This document shows, one piece after another, positions 1 through 7,980 of a stretch of DNA of 64,000 nt; the stretch's first letter is position 1; every line of letters starts with the position of its first letter. Below the pieces are notes generated by a model. The model made no database searches. It was not told the DNA's origin and was given only the letters and a program-made list of their open reading frames with translations. The position numbers were made by a program, and so were the translations under genes. The stretch comes from Streptosporangium sandarakinum (GTDB taxonomy: Bacteria > Actinomycetota > Actinomycetes > Streptosporangiales > Streptosporangiaceae): contig NZ_JACCCO010000001.1 of the NCBI RefSeq assembly GCF_013409935.1, positions 3,100,001 to 3,164,000 of the forward strand, given 5' to 3'.

Positions 1-113
1 CCTCGGCCCCCGAGGTCACCGCGGACATGAAGAAGCGCGTCGTGGAGTACTGGACCAACATCCACAAGGACCTCGGCCAGAGCGTCGCCCAGGGTCTCGG
101 CGTCGGCGTCTGA
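1..113 (+). CDS. C-terminal end of a gene, possibly catalase (partial)
   Basis: An open frame enters from the left edge and stops at TGA 111-113. Only about 36 residues are visible, ending VAQGLGVGV. The pattern of a short helix followed by a 'D-L-G-x-x-V-A-x-G-L-G' tail resembles the C-terminus of clade 3 monofunctional catalases. No heme-binding or catalytic residue is in view, so the family call rests on the tail alone and is tentative. That this is the 3' end of a real gene is more secure than its identity. A repeat-filled noncoding stretch follows it. Confidence 0.4.
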   Translation, partial: SAPEVTADMKKRVVEYWTNIHKDLGQSVAQGLGVGV

Positions 114-307
114 CCCGGCGCACCGGGAAAAGCCCGGAACCGCCTGATCCGACGTGCCCGGGAAACCCCGGAACCGTCTGATCCGGAATGCCCGGGACGA
201 CCGGCCCGACGCGCCCGGGAAAGCCCGGAACGACCGGTCCGCGCGGCCCGCACCCTCTCACCGGGGTGCGGGCCGCCGCCGTCTCCGGACGTCCGTACGG
301 CAGTGCC

Positions 308-592
308 CATGGCGACACTTCGTGTCGCGGCTCGGGGGCTCAGACCCGGTGCCTTCCCTCGCTGTGCTCATGGCGACACTTCGTGTCGCGGCTCGGGGGC
401 TCAAGCCCGGCGTCTTCCCTCGTCGTTCGCTCGCTGCGCTCGCTCTCTCCTCAGTCCAGACACCGGCGCCCCCTCACGGGCCCATGGCGACACTTCGTGT
501 CGCGGCTCGGGGGCTCAAGCCCGGCGTCTTCCCTCGTCGTTCGCTCGCTGCGCTCGCTCTCTCCTCGGTCCAGACACCGGCGCCCCCTCGCG
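308..592 (+). repeat. three copies of a ~114-bp interspersed repeat with hairpin
   Basis: Two nearly identical units start at 369 and 483 (period 114) and a truncated one starts at 308. Each begins with a perfect hairpin, GCGACAC-TTC-GTGTCGC, then CGGCTCGGGGGCTCA, then a stretch rich in GCTCGCTGCGCTCGC and a tail CCAGACACCGGCGCCCCCTC. The same family lies inverted at 5168-5340. All three forward frames stay open through the repeats, which produces repetitive peptides, but there is no ribosome binding site and the conserved element is the hairpin. The rest of 114-691 holds no gene that I can support. Confidence 0.85.
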
Positions 593-691
593 GTACCCGG
601 ACGGCTGGGACGGTGTGATCCGAGCGTCCGGGGCGGCGCGATCCGATGATCGTTCGGAAAAGCGGGATCCGCGCGCATTAGGCTTACGCGC

Positions 692-1297
692 GTGACCACC
701 CCTCCAGAACAGGACCGTCTGCACGCTCAGCTCGCCTTCGCCATGGAGATCGACAAGCTCAGACGCATCGTGCGCCGCAACACCCTGATGGACGGGTCGC
801 GGCGAGAGAACGACGCCGAGCACTCGTGGTACGTGGGCATGCTGGCGATGGTGCTGGCCGAGCACGCCCCGCCGGGCATCGATCTGGACAGAGTCGTCGC
901 GATGCTGCTCGTCCACGACATCGTCGAGATCGACGCCGGAGACACCTTCGTCTACGACGCCTCCGCCGTGGAGGCCCAGGCCGGCCTGGAGCGCAAGGCC
1001 GCCGACCGGATCTTCGGGTTACTCCCGGACGACCAGGCCACGCGACTGCGGGCGCTGTGGGACGAGTTCGAGGAGCGCGAGACCCCGGAGGCCAGGTTCG
1101 CCAGGGCCCTCGACCGGATCGCCCCGATCCTGGCCAACCACCACAACGAGGGCGGCACCTGGTCGCTGTACAAGGTGACCGCGGAGCAGGTGCTGGAGAA
1201 GGTGAAGATCATCGAGGAGGGCTCGCCCACACTCGGCGCCTACGCCACGGAGATCGTCGAGCTCTCGGTCAGCCGGGGACATTTGGCGCGTGCATAA
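692..1297 (+). CDS. HD-domain 5'-nucleotidase (YfbR/HDDC2-like)
   Basis: A 201-residue HD-superfamily metal-dependent phosphohydrolase, the usual length for the YfbR/HDDC2 group (COG1896), whose members dephosphorylate deoxynucleoside 5'-monophosphates. The metal site is visible: H44 in 'DAEHSWYV', H75-D76 in 'LLVHDIVEIDAGDT', with E79 and D81 following as in YfbR, and a later Asp in 'ALDRIAPIL'. It starts with GTG 692, because no earlier in-frame start has a better context. It stands alone between the repeats and the Rieske gene. Family and fold are secure; the exact substrate is inferred from relatives. Confidence 0.8.
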   Translation: MTTPPEQDRLHAQLAFAMEIDKLRRIVRRNTLMDGSRRENDAEHSWYVGMLAMVLAEHAPPGIDLDRVVAMLLVHDIVEIDAGDTFVYDASAVEAQAGLERKAADRIFGLLPDDQATRLRALWDEFEERETPEARFARALDRIAPILANHHNEGGTWSLYKVTAEQVLEKVKIIEEGSPTLGAYATEIVELSVSRGHLARA

Positions 1298-1341
1298 CAC
1301 CGTTCCCGGGTAGGTCCCTATCGCTTGGAAAGGGGACGATC

Positions 1342-2253
1342 GTGAAGGAAAACGTTAAAACGAATCGCCAGAGCTTCCGCAAGCTCGTTCCGCCCGTCGA
1401 CCTCGTCGGCAACGTGGAGCGCTCGACGAAGCTGGACCGCCCGATCCAGGCGGTGTCCAAGGCGGTACGGCGGCGGCTCGGCCCCGGGTTCCTGCGCGAC
1501 CTGCTGCACGGAGTTCCCACCGGCAAGCCCCTCCACCCGCCGCTCACCGACGTCACCCTGGGCTGCTGGATATCGGCGTCGCTGCTCGACGTGACCGACG
1601 TCGACCCCCGGGCCTCCCGGACGCTGATCGCGGCGGGCCTCGCGGCGTCCGTTCCCACGGCCGCGTCCGGGATCACCGACTGGTCGGCGCTCCACCGCGA
1701 GCAGCAGCGGGTCGGGTTCGTGCACGCGCTGGCCAACGTGGCCGCCCTGACCCTCTACGCCGGCTCCCTGCTGCTGCGTGTGCGGGGCGACGAACGGCGC
1801 GGCCGGATGCTGTCGTTCGCCGGACTGGCCGTCGGCGGCTTGGGCGCCTACCTCGGCGGCCACATGTCGTACCGGCAGGCGGCCGGGGCCAACCACGCCG
1901 TGTCGGTCTCCCACCTGGTCCCGCTGGGCTGGCATGACCTGTGCGAGCTCAAGGACCTGCCGGACGGCCGCCCGGTGACCCGGCGGCTGGGCTACATCGA
2001 CCTGTTCGTGCTGCGCAGGGGCGAGGACGTCACCGTGCTCGCCGACCGCTGCTCGCACCTGGCCGGACCGCTGCACCAGGGGCGCGTGACGTCCGTACAG
2101 GGCGCCGACTGCGTGGTGTGCCCCTGGCACGGCAGCACGTTCCGGCTGTCCGACGGCACGGTCATGCACGGCCCCGCCACCGCCCCGCAGCCGGCCTTCG
2201 AGTCGAGACTGCGCCGCGACGGCGTGCTGCAGGTCCGTCCCGTCCCGGCGTGA
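1342..2253 (+). CDS. DUF2231 membrane protein with C-terminal Rieske domain
   Basis: A 303-residue fusion. The N-terminal two thirds is a DUF2231-like membrane unit with hydrophobic helices (for example near 'HALANVAALTLYAGSLLLRV' and 'MLSFAGLAVGGLGAYLGGHM'). The C-terminal ~100 residues form a Rieske [2Fe-2S] domain with both ligand motifs, 'CSHLAG' (Cys-x-His) and 'CPWHGS' (Cys-x2-His). The start is GTG 1342, preceded by GGAAAGGGG; the frame is open further upstream but there it overlaps the HD gene. It probably passes electrons at the membrane to an unknown partner. No oxygenase or cytochrome gene is adjacent. The domain call is firm, the role is not. Confidence 0.82.
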   Translation: MKENVKTNRQSFRKLVPPVDLVGNVERSTKLDRPIQAVSKAVRRRLGPGFLRDLLHGVPTGKPLHPPLTDVTLGCWISASLLDVTDVDPRASRTLIAAGLAASVPTAASGITDWSALHREQQRVGFVHALANVAALTLYAGSLLLRVRGDERRGRMLSFAGLAVGGLGAYLGGHMSYRQAAGANHAVSVSHLVPLGWHDLCELKDLPDGRPVTRRLGYIDLFVLRRGEDVTVLADRCSHLAGPLHQGRVTSVQGADCVVCPWHGSTFRLSDGTVMHGPATAPQPAFESRLRRDGVLQVRPVPA

Positions 2254-2285
2254 CCTCTCCGTCCGGTCCACCGGTCCGGTTCCGC

Positions 2286-2339
2286 CAGGCGCCGTTCCGC
2301 GGGTCCCCTTCGCGAAGGGGACCCGCGGAACGGCGCCTG
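2286..2339. terminator. 54-bp perfect palindrome, bidirectional terminator
   Basis: Positions 2286-2310 and 2315-2339 are exact reverse complements (25 bp) around a CGCG centre that is itself palindromic, so the whole 54 bp is a perfect palindrome. It lies between the convergent Rieske gene (ends 2253) and the small gene ending at 2372. That placement and the stem stability suggest a shared terminator. No T-run follows on either strand, as is common in actinomycetes. Confidence 0.75.
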
Positions 2340-2371
2340 CGTCTCCCGGCGGCCGGGGCTTCAGGGGGCCG

Positions 2372-2608
2372 TCATTCCTCGTCCTCCGACCGGCCGTCGG
2401 CGGGGTGTTCGACGAGTGCGAGGACCCGGCTGGACATGAACCGCGCGGTGCGAACCGCCGTCCCGCTGCGGGTGACCTCGCTGACTTCGACCACGCCGCC
2501 CCGGCGGTTGGCTATCTCGACCCGGCGGCCCGCCTTGGTCGCGACGACGTCGTAGGTGCGCGAGCTGTCGCCCGCATCGATGACGATCTCTACACGGTCG
2601 CCTTTCAT
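2372..2608 (-). CDS. small DUF-type protein, unknown function
   Basis: A 78-residue protein starting at ATG 2608 (MKGDRVEIVIDAGDSSRTYDV) and ending in an acidic tail (GRSEDEE). It alternates short hydrophobic strands with basic turns, which suggests a small beta-barrel or SH3-like fold, but I do not recognise a family. The frame is open far upstream inside the antisense of the exporter gene. The ATG is preferred because a GCGGGAA element lies about 10 bases before it and the protein begins with a typical strand. It lies 29 bp downstream of the TauE-type gene and may be cotranscribed with it. Confidence 0.55.
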   Translation of the reverse strand: MKGDRVEIVIDAGDSSRTYDVVATKAGRRVEIANRRGGVVEVSEVTRSGTAVRTARFMSSRVLALVEHPADGRSEDEE

Positions 2609-2637
2609 GACCGTATTGTTCCCGCAAGTGAGGGATT

Positions 2638-3411
2638 TTAGCCGTACACCAGTTTGACGATCGCCACGACGCCGATGCACACGATGAAGCCGCGCAGCAC
2701 CGGCGCCGGCAGCCGTCTGCCGACCTTCGCGCCGAGGAACCCGCCGATCGACGCCCCGACCGCGACCAGCGCGACCGCCCGCCAGTCCACCACGTCCCGC
2801 CCCGAGAACAGCGAGAACCCGATGAACAGAAGCGCCGCGGTGCCGTTGACCAGCACCGAGAGCACGTTCTTGGCGGCATTGACGCGCTGCAGGCCGTCGT
2901 CGAGAAAGCTGCCGAGCAGCCCGATGAGCAGCACGCCCTGGGCGGCGCCGAAGTAGCCGCCGTAGGCGCCGGCGGCGAGGACCCCGATCCACAGCAGGGG
3001 CCCGCCGTGCGGATGGGCGTGCTCGCGCCGGGCGGCCAGCCACCGGTTGAGCCTCGGCTGGACCACCACGAGCACACAGGCCAGCCCGATCAGGACCGGC
3101 ACGACCACGTCGAAGGTCTCGGCGGGCAGGAACAGCAGCAGGACGCTTCCGATCAGCGCGCCCAGGGTCGAGGCGACCCCCAGCCGGGCCAGCCGCCCGC
3201 GCTGCCCCACCAACTCGGCGCGGTAGCCGAGCGCGCCGGTCAGCGACCCCGGAACCAGGCCGATGTTGTTGGAGACGTTCGCCACGATCGGCGGCAACCC
3301 GACGGCCACCATGGTCGGAAATGTGATCAGCGATCCCGAGCCGACGACGGCGTTGATGCCGCCCGCCGCGATCCCCGCCGCCAGGACGGCGACTGCCTCC
3401 CACGGTGTCAT
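2638..3411 (-). CDS. TauE/SafE-family (TSUP) membrane exporter
   Basis: A 257-residue polytopic membrane protein of the TSUP family, which moves sulfite, organosulfonates or related anions across the inner membrane. The N-terminus has the family signature 'AAGGINAVVGSGSLITFPTMVAVGLPPIVANVSNNIGL', and a second repeat half holds 'GAYGGYFGAAQGVLLIGLLG' followed by 'NAAKNVLSVLVN'. About seven or eight hydrophobic helices can be counted. ATG 3411 follows GGAGGGGCC. The substrate cannot be read from the sequence, and no sulfur-metabolism gene is adjacent. Confidence 0.85.
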   Translation of the reverse strand: MTPWEAVAVLAAGIAAGGINAVVGSGSLITFPTMVAVGLPPIVANVSNNIGLVPGSLTGALGYRAELVGQRGRLARLGVASTLGALIGSVLLLFLPAETFDVVVPVLIGLACVLVVVQPRLNRWLAARREHAHPHGGPLLWIGVLAAGAYGGYFGAAQGVLLIGLLGSFLDDGLQRVNAAKNVLSVLVNGTAALLFIGFSLFSGRDVVDWRAVALVAVGASIGGFLGAKVGRRLPAPVLRGFIVCIGVVAIVKLVYG

Positions 3412-3585
3412 CTGGCCCCTCCTCGGTCGTACGGCTCGCGCCCGATGATCGGTGCACGGCCTCCACCGGATGCTAGGAGGGGAACGTCGGTGAGCCGTCG
3501 GCGGGGTGGCAGGCCCCGCCGCGCGGCCGGAGCGGGCCGTGGCCCGCGGGCCCGGCCGGAGCGGCCCGGAAACGGTCGGAGAGGC

Positions 3586-4380
3586 TCAGAAGCCGTACGC
3601 GCGGGCGTACCAGCGGCCGTCGCGCCCGCGCTCCAGGTTGAGCGGGATGCCGAAGGTGCGGGAGAGGTTCTCGGCGGTCATCACGTGATCGATCTCACCC
3701 TGCGCGACCACCGAGCCGTGCCGCAGCAGCAGGGCGTGGGTGAACCCGGCGGGAACCTCCTCCACGTGGTGGGTGACCAGCGCCATCGTCGGGGACTTCG
3801 AATCCTGCGCGAGCGCCGACAGGCGGCGGACGAGATCCTCCCTGCCTCCCAGGTCGAGCCCGGCGGCCGGCTCGTCCAGCAGCAGCAGCTCGGGGTCCGG
3901 CATGAGCGCGCGGGCGATCTGCACCCGCTTGCGCTCGCCCTCCGACAGCGTGCCGAACCGGCGCCGGATCAGGTGGGCACAGCCGAGCTGGTCGATCAGC
4001 TCGACGGCGCGGGTGACGTCGCCGGAGTCGTACTCCTCGTTCCAGCGGCCGATGATGGCGTAGGAGGCGGTGAGGACGAGGTCGATGACCTTCTCCTCCG
4101 GCGGCACCTTCTCGGCCAGCGCGGCGCTGGCGAGCCCGATGCGGGGGCGCAGGTCGAACACGTCGGTCTGCCCGAGGCGCTCGCCGAGGATCTCCACCAC
4201 TCCCTCGGAGGGGAACAGCATCGCGCCGACGACCTGGAGCAACGTCGTCTTGCCCGCGCCGTTGGGACCGATGACGACCCATCGCTCGTCTTCGTGAACG
4301 GTCCATTCGATGTCTCGAAGCAGCGCCGCCCCGTCCCTGCGCACGGTGACGTCCTGTAGCCGAAGCACCTGACCGCCCAT
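3586..4380 (-). CDS. ABC transporter ATP-binding protein (COG1119-like, standalone)
   Basis: A 264-residue ABC ATPase with Walker A 'GPNGAGKTT', signature 'LSEGERKRVQ', Walker B 'ELLLLDEPAAGLD' and H-loop 'VTHH'. The sequence 'LSRTFGIPLNLERGRDGRWYARA' at the C-terminus and the overall length match the COG1119 (ModF/PhrA-type) group often found without a permease in actinobacteria. ATG 4380 sits behind GGAGGGG; the frame continues upstream but without a site. No permease or binding-protein gene is nearby, so the partner and substrate are unknown. It is divergent from the next gene across 67 bp. Confidence 0.85.
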   Translation of the reverse strand: MGGQVLRLQDVTVRRDGAALLRDIEWTVHEDERWVVIGPNGAGKTTLLQVVGAMLFPSEGVVEILGERLGQTDVFDLRPRIGLASAALAEKVPPEEKVIDLVLTASYAIIGRWNEEYDSGDVTRAVELIDQLGCAHLIRRRFGTLSEGERKRVQIARALMPDPELLLLDEPAAGLDLGGREDLVRRLSALAQDSKSPTMALVTHHVEEVPAGFTHALLLRHGSVVAQGEIDHVMTAENLSRTFGIPLNLERGRDGRWYARAYGF

Positions 4381-4447
4381 GCCCCTACCCCTCCTAGAGA
4401 ATCGCTGGAACAAAACCTATTGCAGGACAAGCGCATATCGTGGACCG

Positions 4448-5167
4448 GTGCACCCTGATTCACAGATCTCGGCCACCCTGGTCTGCTGGGGCAACGCCTG
4501 GCTGACGGGTCAGGTCGGTCTCGACGAGGCCGTCGACCGCGTCGAGCGCCGCGGCGGCCCCCAGCTCGTCGCCACCGGGACCGGCGACACCGGCCTGCGC
4601 GGTTTCCTCGCCGACCTGCGGATGGACGGCATGAAGTCGCTGCGCTTGGCCCTTCCCGTGCCGGGCGACCCGCTCGGACTCACCGGGCCGCCCCCTTTCA
4701 ACTCCGCGGCCATCGAGGCCGGGCAGGCGGCGATCGCCGTGTTCCCCGACCGGTGCGTCGGGCTTGTGCCCGCGTCCGACCGCCGCGGGTCATCGTACGC
4801 CGGGGTCCGCTGGAGCGCGCTCGCGGCCAGCGCCAACGCCCCGGACGTCCCCTCCCTGGCCGAGGCGGAGCACGCCCTGACCATGGCGATGCGCACGGCC
4901 ACCGACACCCTGCTCGGACTGGGCGGCCCCACCCAGGGGCATCCCCGGCCGAGGGACGCCGACGACGGCCTGGCCCCGGGTTACCCCGCTCGCGCCCACC
5001 GGGTGGCGGCCCTCGCCGCCCGGCTGGCCGCCGTGCTGCGGGTCGCCGACGACCGGGGGCTCACCTCGGGGCAGATCGCCGCCCGCGGCGCCGCGCTGCG
5101 CGACCTCGACCGCGCCGTACGGCGAGCGCGGGTGGCCGCCCACCACGCCATCACCGAACTCGTCTGA
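4448..5167 (+). CDS. conserved actinobacterial hypothetical protein
   Basis: A 239-residue soluble protein from GTG 4448, a start that excludes an upstream extension lying in the divergent promoter region. The first half is beta-rich ('SATLVCWGNAWLTG', 'PQLVATGTGDTGLRGFLADL'); the second half is alanine/arginine-rich helix. I see no catalytic motif, signal peptide or membrane segment. The codon pattern is strongly coding (G/C third positions). It ends seven bases before the inverted repeat copies and is convergent with marR. Function unknown. Confidence 0.7.
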   Translation: MHPDSQISATLVCWGNAWLTGQVGLDEAVDRVERRGGPQLVATGTGDTGLRGFLADLRMDGMKSLRLALPVPGDPLGLTGPPPFNSAAIEAGQAAIAVFPDRCVGLVPASDRRGSSYAGVRWSALAASANAPDVPSLAEAEHALTMAMRTATDTLLGLGGPTQGHPRPRDADDGLAPGYPARAHRVAALAARLAAVLRVADDRGLTSGQIAARGAALRDLDRAVRRARVAAHHAITELV

Positions 5168-5316
5168 CACCGGGCTCAAGCCCCCGAGCCGCGACGCGCA
5201 GCGTCGCCATGAGCCCGCGAGGGGGCGCCGGTGTCTGGACCGAGGAGAGAACGAGCGCAGCGAGCGACCGACGAGGGAAGACACCGGGTCTGAGCCCCCG
5301 AGCCGCGACGCGCAGC
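5168..5316 (-). repeat. inverted-orientation copies of the interspersed repeat
   Basis: Read on the minus strand this stretch reproduces the unit found at 308-592: hairpin, CGGCTCGGGGGCTCA, the GCTCGCTGCGCTCG block and CCAGACACCGGCGCCCCCTCGCGGG, then the hairpin again. Here the hairpin is GCGACGC-TGC-GCGTCGC. Compared with the first locus both arms have changed together (A to G and T to C), so pairing is kept. It lies between two convergent genes. Confidence 0.85.
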
Positions 5317-5384
5317 GTCGCAATGAACACAACGTCGCAATGAACACAACGTCGCAATGAATACAGCGTCGCAATGAACTCAGC
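5317..5384. repeat. four tandem 17-bp units overlapping the marR stop
   Basis: The unit GTCGCAATGAACACAAC begins at 5317, 5334, 5351 and 5368. Units 1 and 2 are identical; units 3 and 4 differ at a few bases. The first six bases of the unit are the end of the neighbouring repeat hairpin, so the array looks like local expansion from the edge of that element. The marR stop codon (5380-5382) lies inside unit 4. Confidence 0.85.
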
Positions 5385-5889
5385 GGGCCTGGCGGGACCG
5401 GCGCACCGGCCCGCCACCCTCCTCGGGCTCGGCGAGGGGGCCGCCGACGAGCCGCATCAGCGCGTTGACGAACGCCTGCCGCTCCCCCTCGGGCAGCGCG
5501 GCGAGCACCTCGGCGTGAACGCGATCGACGATCTTCGCGCCCTCGGCGACGATCCGTATGCCCTCCTCGGTGACCGAGATGATCCGGGCCCGGCGGTCGG
5601 TGCTCGACGGGCGGCGTTCGGCGTATCCGGCCCGCTCCAGTTTGTCGATCGTCACGACCATCGTGGTCTTGTCGAGGTCGGCCAGCTCCGCGAGCTGGAT
5701 CTGGGTGCGCTCGGCCTCGGCCGCGTGCCACAGGACGCACTGGTCGCGCGGGGTGATGCCGATCTCGGCGAGGGCCGCGGTCAACCGGGTCGTCAGCACG
5801 TGGCCGGCGTGCATGAGCATGCCGGTGAGGTCGCGGACGGTTCGCGGGGGCGCGCTCATTGTCATACCGCTCGTCATACCGCTCGTCAT
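5380..5889 (-). CDS. MarR-family transcriptional regulator
   Basis: A 169-residue winged-helix regulator. The MarR core is clear: 'LTTRLTAALAEIGITPRDQCVLWHAAEAERTQIQLAELADLDKTTMVVTIDKLERAGYAERRPSSTDRRARIISVTEEG' contains the recognition helix and the D-R-R-A wing. ATG 5889 is used, but ATGs also occur at codons 5, 9 and 11 because CATACCGCTCGT is tandemly duplicated. The last residues are arginine-rich. It probably binds the dyad just upstream of its own gene. The regulated target may be the divergent region, which here contains no divergent gene, so autoregulation is the simplest reading. Confidence 0.85.
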   Translation of the reverse strand: MTSGMTSGMTMSAPPRTVRDLTGMLMHAGHVLTTRLTAALAEIGITPRDQCVLWHAAEAERTQIQLAELADLDKTTMVVTIDKLERAGYAERRPSSTDRRARIISVTEEGIRIVAEGAKIVDRVHAEVLAALPEGERQAFVNALMRLVGGPLAEPEEGGGPVRRSRQAR

Positions 5890-5905
5890 GGTGCGAGCCT
5901 AACAA

Positions 5906-5936
5906 ATCGTCCCGCTGCGAGATGATCCCGCAGCGA
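5906..5936. promoter_or_regulatory. candidate MarR operator
   Basis: An inverted repeat CGCTGCG (5913-5919) / CGCAGCG (5929-5935) is embedded in two similar 15-bp direct elements, ATCGTCCCGCTGCGA and ATGATCCCGCAGCGA, spaced by 16 bp. It starts 17 bp upstream of the marR start codon, the usual place for autoregulatory MarR sites. This is inferred from position and symmetry only. Confidence 0.4.
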
Positions 5937-6023
5937 AACCAACCGGCGGGTCCGGCCGTCCGGCCTGGGCGGGAACCGGATCGGCGGCCCCGCTCCGGGC
6001 CGAGGCGGACACGGTCCGGTCGC

Positions 6024-6710
6024 TCAGGCCAGGCCGTGGCGGACGGCGTAGAGGGCCGCCTGCGTCCTGTCCTGCACGCCCAGCTTCATCAGCACGTTGG
6101 AGACGTGCGTCTTCACGGTCTTCTCCGCCACCGCCAGCTCGCGGGCGATCTCCCGGTTGGACCGGCCCGAGGCGATCAGCGCGAGCACCTGACTCTCGCG
6201 GCCGGTCAGCGGCGCCACCGGGCCCGCTCCCCGCCGGGGCGGGACGGACGCGGCCGGGTCCGCCGGGGCGACCCCGGCCGGAGCTTCCGGGGCGACCGGA
6301 GCAGCCGACAGCACCGCGCCGGCGGCCTCGGGGGCGAGCAGCACCTGGCCGCCGTGGACGGTCCGGATGGCCTGGACCAGCGTGCCGGGATCGACGTCCT
6401 TGTACAGGAACCCGGCCGCCCCCGCCCGCAGCGCCGGGGCGACGTCCTCCGGGTCGCCGACCGAGGTCAGCACGAGGACCCGCGGGCCGCCCTCCCGGCC
6501 GGCGAGGCGGGCCAGCGTGCCCGGGCCGTCGAGGACCGGCATCCTCAGGTCGAGCAGCAGCACGTCCGGGGCGAGCGACTCCACCAGGGCGAGCGCCTCG
6601 GCGCCGTCGGCGGCCTCGCCCACCACGTCGAGGTCGTCCTGCAGGTCCAGGAACGTGCGCAGGCCCTGCCGTACGACCGGGTGGTCGTCGGCGATCAGGA
6701 CGCGGATCAC
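6024..6710 (-). CDS. NarL/FixJ-family response regulator
   Basis: A 228-residue response regulator. The receiver domain (about 1-120) has the acidic pocket D8-D9, the phosphoacceptor D54 in 'LLLDLRMPVLDG', a Thr/Ser switch in 'VLVLTSVGD' and the conserved Lys in 'GFLYKDVDP'. A proline/alanine-rich linker of about 35 residues leads to a LuxR-type HTH ('LTGRESQVLALIASGRSNREIARELAVAEKTVKTHVSNVLMKLGVQDRTQAALYAVRHGLA'). It overlaps the upstream kinase gene by 4 bp (ATGA), so the two are a translationally coupled pair. Target genes are not evident here. Confidence 0.93.
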   Translation of the reverse strand: MIRVLIADDHPVVRQGLRTFLDLQDDLDVVGEAADGAEALALVESLAPDVLLLDLRMPVLDGPGTLARLAGREGGPRVLVLTSVGDPEDVAPALRAGAAGFLYKDVDPGTLVQAIRTVHGGQVLLAPEAAGAVLSAAPVAPEAPAGVAPADPAASVPPRRGAGPVAPLTGRESQVLALIASGRSNREIARELAVAEKTVKTHVSNVLMKLGVQDRTQAALYAVRHGLA

Positions 6711-7855
6711 GCGGGGACCTCCATCCGCACCAGCGTGCCGGCGCCCGGCCGCGACGTCACGCGCACGTCCCCGCCCAGGGCGCCGGCCCGTTCGCGCATC
6801 GAGGCGACGCCCAGCCCCCGTCCGGTCGCGGCGGCCACGTCGAATCCCCGCCCGTCGTCACGCACCTCCAGGACCAGCCGGTCGCCCTCGCAGCCGAGCC
6901 GTACGGTGACCGTCCGGGCCGCCGCGTGCCGGGCGGCGTTGTGCAGCGCCTCCTGGGCGACGCGCAGCACGGCCGCCCCCGCCGCCGGCTCGAACTCGCA
7001 CACCGGGGCCTCCTCGAAGGAGAAGTCGGCCGGGTGCAGGCGGTCCAGCAGCCGCACGTGCTTGCGCAGCGTCTCGGCGAGGCCGTGGCGGTCGAGGTCG
7101 GCCGGGCGGAGCTCGACGATCACCTCGCGCAGCTCGGCCAGCGCCTCCCCGGCCATCCGCTCCACCCGCTCCAGTTCCCGCCGGGCCCGCCCGGGGTCGC
7201 GGTCCAGCAGGGAGCTCGCGGCCTGGGCGGTGAGGCGGAGCGAGAACAGCTTCTGGGTCACCGCGTCGTGCAGTTCCCTGGCCATCCGGGTGCGCTCCTC
7301 GGCCAGGGCCAGCTCCCGGCCGCGCTCGTACAGGCGGGCGTTGGTCAGCGCGATCGCGGCGTGCGCGGCGAACAGCGTGAGCAGCCTCTGGTCCGCCTCG
7401 GTGAAGCCGCCGGGGGTCCGCTTGTCTGCCAGGAAGACGATGCCGAGCACCCGGTCGCCGTCGCGGATCGGCACCCCGAGGAAGTCCTTGAGCACCGGGT
7501 GGGCGCGCGGCCAGTACTCGAACCGGGGGTCCCTGCGGATGTCGGGCAGCCGGACGGGCGCCCCCTCGCGCAGCATCGCGCCCAGCATGCCGTGCTGGCG
7601 GGGCATCGGCCCGATCGCCTTCCACTGCTCGTCGGTGATGCCGTCGGCGACGAACTCGGCGAACGCCCCGTCGTCGTCGGGCACGCCGAGCGCGGCGTAG
7701 CGGGCGTCCAGCAGCCGGCGCGCCGACCGCACGATCACCTGCAGCACCTCCCGGACCGACAGGTGCCTGGTGACCGCGAGGACGGCGGAGCTCACCGCGT
7801 GCAGGACGTCGTCCCGGTCCTCGTCACCGGAACTCCCGGAGCCCATCGCGTTCAC
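6707..7855 (-). CDS. GAF-domain sensor histidine kinase (HisKA_3 type)
   Basis: A 382-residue cytosolic kinase. The N-terminal ~170 residues form a GAF domain ('VLQVIVRSARRLLDARYAALGV', 'FLGVPIRDGDRVLGIVFLADK'). The HisKA_3 dimerisation helix has the phospho-histidine in 'RMARELHDAVTQKLFSLRL', and the HATPase domain carries the N box 'QEALHNAARHA' and G boxes 'VRDDGRGFD' and 'GLGVASMRERAGALGG'. There are no membrane helices, so the signal is probably intracellular (redox, gas or small ligand at the GAF pocket). The gene is read together with the response regulator that overlaps its end. Confidence 0.92.
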   Translation of the reverse strand: MNAMGSGSSGDEDRDDVLHAVSSAVLAVTRHLSVREVLQVIVRSARRLLDARYAALGVPDDDGAFAEFVADGITDEQWKAIGPMPRQHGMLGAMLREGAPVRLPDIRRDPRFEYWPRAHPVLKDFLGVPIRDGDRVLGIVFLADKRTPGGFTEADQRLLTLFAAHAAIALTNARLYERGRELALAEERTRMARELHDAVTQKLFSLRLTAQAASSLLDRDPGRARRELERVERMAGEALAELREVIVELRPADLDRHGLAETLRKHVRLLDRLHPADFSFEEAPVCEFEPAAGAAVLRVAQEALHNAARHAAARTVTVRLGCEGDRLVLEVRDDGRGFDVAAATGRGLGVASMRERAGALGGDVRVTSRPGAGTLVRMEVPA

Positions 7856-7980
7856 AGATGGAACTCTAGACGTTCTGCCTGGTGGAGCGGCTGGGGCGGC
7901 GGTCCTAGGACCATGGGCCCGCGGGGTCCTGCTGCCGGTGGCCGATGTGCGGCACGGAGCCGGTTCCTAGCGTCGGGGAC

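Noticed and set aside
154-695. Overlapping forward frames of 130-154 codons with repeated peptides
   Set aside because: They exist only because the 114-bp repeat is free of stops in several frames; no ribosome site, and the conserved element is the hairpin.
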